From contig SYFT01000016.1 in NCBI GenBank assembly GCA_005799825.1, forward strand, positions 1 through 61,781: a DNA stretch of 61,781 nt, read 5' to 3'. The first letter of the stretch is position 1. The number at the start of each line of letters is the position of its first letter. The notes under the pieces were generated by a model, which saw only the letters and a list, made by a program, of their open reading frames with translations, did no database searches and had not been told where the DNA came from. Origin of the DNA: Acidobacteriota bacterium (GTDB taxonomy: Bacteria > Acidobacteriota > Vicinamibacteria > Vicinamibacterales > SCN-69-37). Shown here one piece after another: positions 56,261 through 61,781 of the stretch. Both the position numbers and the translations under genes were made by a program.

Positions 56261-59038
56261 ATGGTCGGCAAATTCATTCTCCAGTACCGCATCCTCCGTC
56301 AGCTCGGCAGCGGAGGCATGGACATCGTCTATGAGGCCGAAGACACCAAGCTGAATCGGCGCGTGGCACTCAAGTTCCTGCCTGAGTCGCTCGTCATGTC
56401 GGCCGAAGCCTCCGACCGGTTCGGACGCGAGGCCAAGCTCGCTGGGTCGCTCAATCACCCGAACATCTGCACGGTCCATGAAAGTGGCCTGTACGAAGGT
56501 CGCCAGTTCTTCGTCATGGACCTGCTCGAGGGCGACTCGCTCAAGGCGCTGATCCGGGACAACCCCCTGCCCCTCGACCAGATTCTGGACATCGGGTGCC
56601 AGATCGCGGATGCCCTTGAAGTGGCCCACACCAAGGGCATCGTGCACCGCGACATCAAACCGGCGCACATTTTTATCACCACGCGCGGCCAGGCGAAGCT
56701 GCTAGATTTCGGAGTGGCCACGGCCGGACCGGAACATACAGCGGCCGGCGACGAGACGCGGATCGACGCAGAGTCGATGACTACGCCAGGCACAGCGATT
56801 GGTTCGGTCAACTACATATCGCCCGAACAAGCCCGAGGCGAAGTCACCGATGGCCGCACCGACCTATTTTCCCTGGGCCTGGTCCTGTACGAGATGGCCA
56901 CCGGCCGCCAGGCCTTCGGCGGCCAGACCACCGCGGTCGTCTTTGACTCGATTCTCAACCGCGACCCTGCGCCGATATTTCAAATCAATCCGGCCGTGCC
57001 GGCGGACCTTGAACACGTGATCACGCGCGCACTCGAGAAAGATCGCAGGATGCGATACCAGACCGCGGCCGACATGTTGTCGGAACTCTCGCGCCTGCGG
57101 CGAAACACCAGCGCGACCCAGGTCGCCGCCTCGGCCACTGGCGCAGCACCCACTGCCACTGCCAGGCCAAAGTCAAAGGGCCTGTTGGTAGGTATTCCGG
57201 TGGCGGCAGCGCTCGCCGCGGCGTTTGTTTTCTGGCAGTCCACACGCACACCCGCCTTCACCGAACGCGACACGGTCATCATTGCGGATTTCGCCAACAC
57301 CACCGGGGACGCGGTGTTTGACGATGCGCTGCGGCAGGCGGTGGCGGTGCAGTTGCAGCAAACGCCATTCGTCACGCTGGTGGCCGATCAGAGTGTGCAG
57401 CGAACATTACGCCTCATGTCGCGGGCGGCCGACGAGCCACTGACAAGCGCCGTCGCGCGGGAGATTTGTCAGCGTTCCGGTGCGAAGGCCTCGGTCGAAG
57501 GATCCATCGCGCCGCTTGGCACGAACTACGTCATCACCATCGGCGTGCACAATTGCGTGACCGGCGCGTCGCTGGCGCAGCAGCAGGTGCAGGCCGCGTC
57601 GAAGGAAGAGGTGCTCACGCAGGTGGGCGCCGCGATCACGAAGTTGCGCGTAGGCCTGGGCGAGTCGCTGGCCTCGGTCCAGAAATACGATGTTCCGATC
57701 ACCGAAGCCACAACCGCGTCCCTGGACGCGCTCAAGGCGTACGGCATGGCCGGCCGCGCGCGACAGACCCGTGGGGATGAGGCGGCCCTTCCTTTTTACG
57801 AACAGGCGACACAGTTGGACCCGAACTTCGCGCTCGCCTGGGCGAAGTGGGGCGTGGTCAGTTCGAATCTCGGACGAGCCGAGGATGCGAAACAGTACAC
57901 CCAGAAGGCGTACGATCTCCGCGATCGTGTCAGCGAATACGAGCGGCTCTACATCACATGGAGCCACGCGACGCGCGTGACGCTTGATCCTGCTCAGGCG
58001 CGCACCACGCTCGAGATGATGACGGCCGCCTATCCACGTGACTTTGCCGCGCGCAACAACCTCGGCGTGGTGTTGCTGGGGCAGGGTCACTTCGAGGAAG
58101 CCCTCAGGGAATATACCGCGGCGAACGAAATCGCTCCGGACGAACCGTTGCCCATTTCGAACTCCGCATCCGCACTGCTCTTTCTCGCGCGTTACGACGA
58201 GGCGTTTGCGATGATTGACCGCGCGTTAGCGGTGCGCCCCGACTCAGGCCTGGCGATCACGCGGTGGATTGTCGCGCATGTGCAGGGGCATCCGCGCGCG
58301 GCCGAATTCGAAACCGCAGCCCGCACGCTGGGCTCCCCCACGCAGTTGCTGTTTTCGGAATCGAACCTGGCGATCTGGGACGGCCGCGTCAAGGAGTTTT
58401 CGCGCATTCTCGAGCAGCTTCGGGCGCAGGTGCGGGGCACGTCTGACCCAGGCGCGGTGCAGGGCATTGACGCCGCCGAAGCCATGACCCTCGCTGTGTT
58501 GCAAGGGGGCGAATGGCTGCCGCGCCTCAAGGCGTTCGGCAGGAAGACCCTACCCCCGCAGGGCGTGGTCCAGATTTCCGCCGCGCTCGCCACCGCCGGC
58601 GATATGGCCATCGTCCGCTCACTCGTGCCGCAACTCGACAAAGCTGACCTCAACGATCCGCAGCAGGCGCAGCCGGTGCTGGTGACACAGGCGTTGCTCG
58701 CCGGCGCCGACGGGCGGGTCAAGGACGCGACGGCGATGGTTGACGCCTACCTGACGCAGCGCCCGCGTTCGCTGGAACTGCACTACTACCTGGGCCTCGT
58801 GCACGAGCGCTACGGCCAGATCGACGACGCGATCGCCAGCTACCGGAGGGCGGTGCAGGCTCTTCAGGTGCTTGGGCCGAGCCGCGAGGTGATGAGCGCC
58901 AGGCTGGCGCTCGCGCTGCTCCTCAAGCAGAAGGGCGACACGGCCGGCGCCGGCCAACTCTTCGACATACTCGCAAAACAGTGGGCCAACGCCGACGCGG
59001 ACTTCCAGCCGCTCCAGACGCTTCAGAAGAACCGATAG
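56261..59038 (+). CDS. Ser/Thr protein kinase with transmembrane helix and TPR C-terminus
   Basis: A 925-residue protein: kinase domain (~1-285), one transmembrane helix (~308-327, 'LLVGIPVAAALAAAFVFW'), a 'DTVIIADFANTTGDAVFDDA' domain common in these kinases, then TPR-type helices to the end. Kinase motifs: 'GSGGM' glycine loop, 'RRVALKFLPE' (Lys), 'GIVHRDIKPAHIF', 'LLDFGVA' and 'GSVNYISPEQARGE'. The metal-binding Asn after HRDxKxx is His136 (PAHI instead of PANI), and the Gly loop has Asp21; catalytic strength is uncertain. The periplasmic TPR part probably senses or binds partners. Confidence 0.9.
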   Translation: MVGKFILQYRILRQLGSGGMDIVYEAEDTKLNRRVALKFLPESLVMSAEASDRFGREAKLAGSLNHPNICTVHESGLYEGRQFFVMDLLEGDSLKALIRDNPLPLDQILDIGCQIADALEVAHTKGIVHRDIKPAHIFITTRGQAKLLDFGVATAGPEHTAAGDETRIDAESMTTPGTAIGSVNYISPEQARGEVTDGRTDLFSLGLVLYEMATGRQAFGGQTTAVVFDSILNRDPAPIFQINPAVPADLEHVITRALEKDRRMRYQTAADMLSELSRLRRNTSATQVAASATGAAPTATARPKSKGLLVGIPVAAALAAAFVFWQSTRTPAFTERDTVIIADFANTTGDAVFDDALRQAVAVQLQQTPFVTLVADQSVQRTLRLMSRAADEPLTSAVAREICQRSGAKASVEGSIAPLGTNYVITIGVHNCVTGASLAQQQVQAASKEEVLTQVGAAITKLRVGLGESLASVQKYDVPITEATTASLDALKAYGMAGRARQTRGDEAALPFYEQATQLDPNFALAWAKWGVVSSNLGRAEDAKQYTQKAYDLRDRVSEYERLYITWSHATRVTLDPAQARTTLEMMTAAYPRDFAARNNLGVVLLGQGHFEEALREYTAANEIAPDEPLPISNSASALLFLARYDEAFAMIDRALAVRPDSGLAITRWIVAHVQGHPRAAEFETAARTLGSPTQLLFSESNLAIWDGRVKEFSRILEQLRAQVRGTSDPGAVQGIDAAEAMTLAVLQGGEWLPRLKAFGRKTLPPQGVVQISAALATAGDMAIVRSLVPQLDKADLNDPQQAQPVLVTQALLAGADGRVKDATAMVDAYLTQRPRSLELHYYLGLVHERYGQIDDAIASYRRAVQALQVLGPSREVMSARLALALLLKQKGDTAGAGQLFDILAKQWANADADFQPLQTLQKNR

Positions 59039-59060
59039 GGCCGCGCGACGTACGGCAACG

Positions 59061-60866
59061 CTATTTCGCCAGGGCGGGTGACGCCGGTGCGTCAGGCCGA
59101 AGCCAGCGCTGGACGGCCGTCGCGAGAATGACGATGACGGACACCATCATGATGACGGTCACGATGGAGTTCAGATAACCCTGGGTATGCAGTTCGATGC
59201 GCGGCCCGATGGCCATCGGCCAGAAGTTGTTCTTCACGCTGAGGAACCCGGCACTCAGAGTCGTCGTCGCCAGGAAACACATGGGCACCAGGGTAACCCA
59301 GATGTATTGGCGCCGCCCGGCGCTGATGATGACGGTTGTGCCAACCGCGAGCGCAACTGTTGCGAGCAACTGATTCGCAATGCCGAACATCGGCCAGATA
59401 GTACTGATGCTGCCTGTGGCGATAAAATATGACCAGGCGACCACCACAAGCGACGTGCTGATGATGGAGCCCGGCACCCAGCTGTGATCAGCCATCTTCG
59501 GGAATCCACGCCCGATGAACTCTCCCACCAGGAATCGGCCGACGCGTGTGCCGGCATCGATCGTCGTGAGGATGAACAACGCCTCGAACATGATCGCAAA
59601 GTGATACCAGTAGTCCATCAGGCCGCGCATACCTGGCAGACTCGAGAAAATTTGCGCCATGCCGACCGCCAGTGACACAGCGCCGCCCGTGCGGCCGGCC
59701 ACCGTTTCGCCCACCGCCGACTCGAGTTCCGGCAGGTTGACCACCGGCAGGTTGAGCGTATCGAACACCGCGGGCGACGTGTTGATGGCGAAATAGTCGC
59801 CGGGATGCATCGCCGACGCCGCAATCAGCGCCATCACGGCCACTAGACCTTCAATGAGCATCGACCCATAGCCAATCGGCCGGATGTCGGACTCCTTGTC
59901 AATCATCTTTGGCGTGGTGCCCGATCCAATCAGCGCATGGAAGCCCGAGATGGCGCCGCACGCAATGGTGATAAACGCAAACGGGAATAACGCGCCCGGC
60001 ACAATCGGCCCGCCGCCGCCGGTGAATCCGCTGAAGGCCGGCATCTGCAGGATCGGGTTCACGATGATGACGCCGATCACCAAAAAGATAATCGTGCCGA
60101 TTTTCATAAACGAACTGAGATAGTCGCGCGGCGCAAGCAACATCCACACGGGCAGCACCGACGCGGCAAACCCGTAGACGCCCAGCGCGATGACCAACTG
60201 CATGCGCGAGAGCGTCAGCATGCCGCCCAGCCAGGTCTCGGTAATCGCCTTGCCGAAGATGACCGCCAGCAGCAGGCCGACCACACCGATGATAGTCGCC
60301 TCGCCCACCTTGCCGGGGCGCAGTTTGTACATCCAGAGGCTCATGAACAGCGCGAGGGGAATCGTGACGCCGATGGCGAACACGGCCCAGGGACTCTCGG
60401 CCAGGGCGTTCACAACCGCGAGGCCAAGCCCGGCCAATGCGATGACAATGATGAAGAGAATCGCCAGGGCGGCGGTAAACCCAGCCACCGGGCCCAGTTC
60501 CTGCCGGGTAATCTCGGCCAGCGACGCTCCGCCCCGCCGGGTGGACGCCCAAAGAATGATGGAATCGTGGACGGCGCCCGCCAGACATACGCCGGCGACG
60601 ATCCAGATGAGGCCGGGGGCATAGCCGAACTGGGCGGCCAAAACAGGTCCGATCAGGGGACCGGCGCCCGTAATTGCGGCGAAATGGTGGCCAAACAGGA
60701 CCCACCTGGGTGTGGGGTGGTAGTTGTGCCCGTCGTTCTTGACGTGAGCCGGAGTCCGCCGGCTGTCGTCCAGCATGTAGACCTTAGTGGCCAGAAACGC
60801 GCTGTAGTACCTGTAGGCGATGGTCAGGACCCCGAGGACCGGGATAATCACGTAAAGTGCGGGCAT
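59061..60866 (-). CDS. cstA: Carbon starvation protein A (CstA family transporter)
   Basis: A 601-residue inner-membrane protein with many helices and CstA hallmarks: 'VKNDGHNYHPTPRWVLFGHH', 'GPLIGPVLAAQFGYAPGLIW', 'GAISGFHALIGSGTTPKMID' and 'RVGRFLVGEFIGRGFPKMAD'. The family imports peptides or pyruvate under carbon limitation. The ATG at 60866 is seven bases after a TAGAAT box on the minus strand; upstream frame extension is discarded because it lacks conservation and overlaps the divergent hppA gene. Confidence 0.93.
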   Translation of the reverse strand: MPALYVIIPVLGVLTIAYRYYSAFLATKVYMLDDSRRTPAHVKNDGHNYHPTPRWVLFGHHFAAITGAGPLIGPVLAAQFGYAPGLIWIVAGVCLAGAVHDSIILWASTRRGGASLAEITRQELGPVAGFTAALAILFIIVIALAGLGLAVVNALAESPWAVFAIGVTIPLALFMSLWMYKLRPGKVGEATIIGVVGLLLAVIFGKAITETWLGGMLTLSRMQLVIALGVYGFAASVLPVWMLLAPRDYLSSFMKIGTIIFLVIGVIIVNPILQMPAFSGFTGGGGPIVPGALFPFAFITIACGAISGFHALIGSGTTPKMIDKESDIRPIGYGSMLIEGLVAVMALIAASAMHPGDYFAINTSPAVFDTLNLPVVNLPELESAVGETVAGRTGGAVSLAVGMAQIFSSLPGMRGLMDYWYHFAIMFEALFILTTIDAGTRVGRFLVGEFIGRGFPKMADHSWVPGSIISTSLVVVAWSYFIATGSISTIWPMFGIANQLLATVALAVGTTVIISAGRRQYIWVTLVPMCFLATTTLSAGFLSVKNNFWPMAIGPRIELHTQGYLNSIVTVIMMVSVIVILATAVQRWLRPDAPASPALAK

Positions 60867-60873
60867 GCGGCAG

Positions 60874-60879
60874 ATTCTA
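60874..60879 (-). promoter_or_regulatory. Putative leaderless promoter of cstA (TAGAAT, 7 bp before ATG)
   Basis: Minus-strand TAGAAT, then CTGCCGC, then the ATG at 60866. Confidence 0.45.
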
Positions 60880-60971
60880 GCCTCAAATGGGCTGGCCCTC
60901 GACAGAACCTGTGCCTTCGGGCCATGATGTTCGACGCGGCAGGCCTCTACCTGCGCGACAGGGAGACAGGT

Positions 60972-61781
60972 TTGAAGATTACACCTCGACGTATTCGCCT
61001 GGCGGTCACCGCAGGCCTGGTCGCCGTCGCGGCCTTGACAATCAGCAACATCAACTACACCGACGCGCAGACGGCACTGACGACGCTGCAGGTGCAGGAC
61101 GCCACACAGGCGCCCGCCGCGCCGGCACATTCGGGCGGCGAAGCCAACCTGGTGATGCCCGACCTCGGCCAGGTGTCCTTCCTTGGCGTCGACGGCCGTA
61201 CGCTGCTGATGGTCGGCCTGCTGGTCTGCGCGCTGGGACTGCTCTTCGGCCTGGTTATTTATACGCAGCTCAAGAACATGCCGGTGCATGCGTCGATGCT
61301 TGAGGTCTCAGAACTCATCTATGAGACCTGCAAGACGTACCTGATCCAGCAGGGCAAACTGCTGCTGATCCTGGAACTCTTCATCGGCACGATCATTTTG
61401 TACTACTACTTCTTCCTCCTGCACTTCTCGCTGGCCAAGGTCAGCATCATCCTGTTCTTCAGCCTCGTCGGTATAGCGGGCAGTTTCGGCGTGGCGTGGT
61501 TTGGCATTCGTGTCAATACGTTCGCCAATTCCCGCACGGCGTTCGCCAGCCTCCGCGGCAAGCCCTATCCCTGCTACGCCATTCCGCTCAAGGCGGGCAT
61601 GAGCATCGGCATGATGCTGATCAGCGTCGAACTGCTGCTGATGTTGTTCATCCTGCTCTTCGTGCCTGGTGACTATGCGGGCGCCTGCTTCATCGGCTTT
61701 GCGATTGGTGAATCGCTTGGCGCATCGGCCCTGCGAATCGCCGGCGGCATCTTCACGAAGATTGCCGACATCGGCGCGGAC
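60972..61781 (+). CDS. hppA: Membrane-bound proton/sodium-pumping pyrophosphatase, N-terminal part
   Basis: The frame stays open for 270 codons to the window edge. It shows an N-terminal hydrophobic helix ('LAVTAGLVAVAALTISNINY'), then membrane helices and blocks typical of H+-PPase N-termini in Acidobacteria: 'SELIYETCKTYLIQQGKLLL', 'VAWFGIRVNTFANSRTAFAS', and near the edge 'GFAIGESLGASALRIAGGIF' followed by 'TKIADIGAD'. The enzyme couples pyrophosphate hydrolysis to ion pumping; the catalytic loops lie beyond the window. Start uncertain: TTG 60972 follows GGGAGACAGG; ATG 60924 and 60927 are in frame without a ribosome-binding site. Confidence 0.88.
   Translation, partial: MKITPRRIRLAVTAGLVAVAALTISNINYTDAQTALTTLQVQDATQAPAAPAHSGGEANLVMPDLGQVSFLGVDGRTLLMVGLLVCALGLLFGLVIYTQLKNMPVHASMLEVSELIYETCKTYLIQQGKLLLILELFIGTIILYYYFFLLHFSLAKVSIILFFSLVGIAGSFGVAWFGIRVNTFANSRTAFASLRGKPYPCYAIPLKAGMSIGMMLISVELLLMLFILLFVPGDYAGACFIGFAIGESLGASALRIAGGIFTKIADIGAD

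Noticed and set aside
1-61781. tRNA, rRNA or prophage genes
   Set aside because: No cloverleaf with a GTTCRANYC T-loop, no rRNA stretch, and no integrase, capsid or terminase motifs were found on reading both strands; short RNAs could be missed without a covariance search.

Overview
The window is a G+C-rich bacterial chromosome segment. Its gene content points to Acidobacteriota, most likely a Vicinamibacteria-type lineage. The evidence is an Oar-like TonB receptor with an N-terminal carboxypeptidase-regulatory domain, a Ser/Thr kinase fused to TPR repeats plus decayed relatives, a TPR-tailed sulfatase-like enzyme, a DUF1592-DUF1552-ankyrin operon, large BNR, PQQ and NHL propeller proteins, and a membrane pyrophosphatase. 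The taxonomic call is inference; no rRNA or tRNA gene was recognised.

Layout. 1-2.6 kb: end of an FeS-type photolyase, an SDR, two tiny membrane proteins, DUF2256, and a divergent DoxX pair. 2.6-9.1 kb: methyltransferase, GH78 alpha-L-rhamnosidase, hydroxyproline-epimerase-family enzyme and a secreted cupin, separated by gene remnants. 9.1-23.2 kb: secreted propeller and TPR proteins, a three-domain kinase/M23/class III aminotransferase fusion, CIA30 and Dps. 23.2-33 kb: two gene stubs, a DAACS symporter, MATE, the DUF1592-DUF1552-ankyrin operon, an FmdB-type zinc ribbon and a P-type ATPase fragment. 33-42.3 kb: XdhC, an RCK protein and a divergent lipid locus. 42.4-50.4 kb: glnS, a truncated kinase-like gene, a TonB receptor and the sulfatase-TPR protein. 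50.4-61.8 kb: two palindromic elements, YtxJ, release factor 3, ACR3-ArsC, PrxQ, a broken PBP, a Ser/Thr kinase-TPR protein, CstA and the start of hppA.

Most interesting locus: bases 34968-42320. Leftward, PlsC, a TAM41-like CDP-diacylglycerol synthase, a CDP-alcohol phosphatidyltransferase and a MobA/MocA-like nucleotidyltransferase overlap one another. Rightward, an alpha-oxoamine synthase (serine palmitoyltransferase family), an acetoacetate-decarboxylase-fold protein, a diacylglycerol-kinase-fold lipid kinase and a zinc dehydrogenase overlap one another. The two operons start on the same CATG. Together they look like a dedicated pathway for an unusual membrane lipid.

Three kinds of non-coding structure recur: double-hairpin REP/MITE-like elements at gene 3' ends (17793, 20276, 34901, 42309), heptanucleotide tandem repeats (44700, 44798, 56219), and TANNNT boxes 5-7 bases upstream of start codons, which suggest leaderless transcription of many genes. 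The window also carries at least seven decayed or truncated genes. Several keep N- and C-terminal ends while the middle is deleted.
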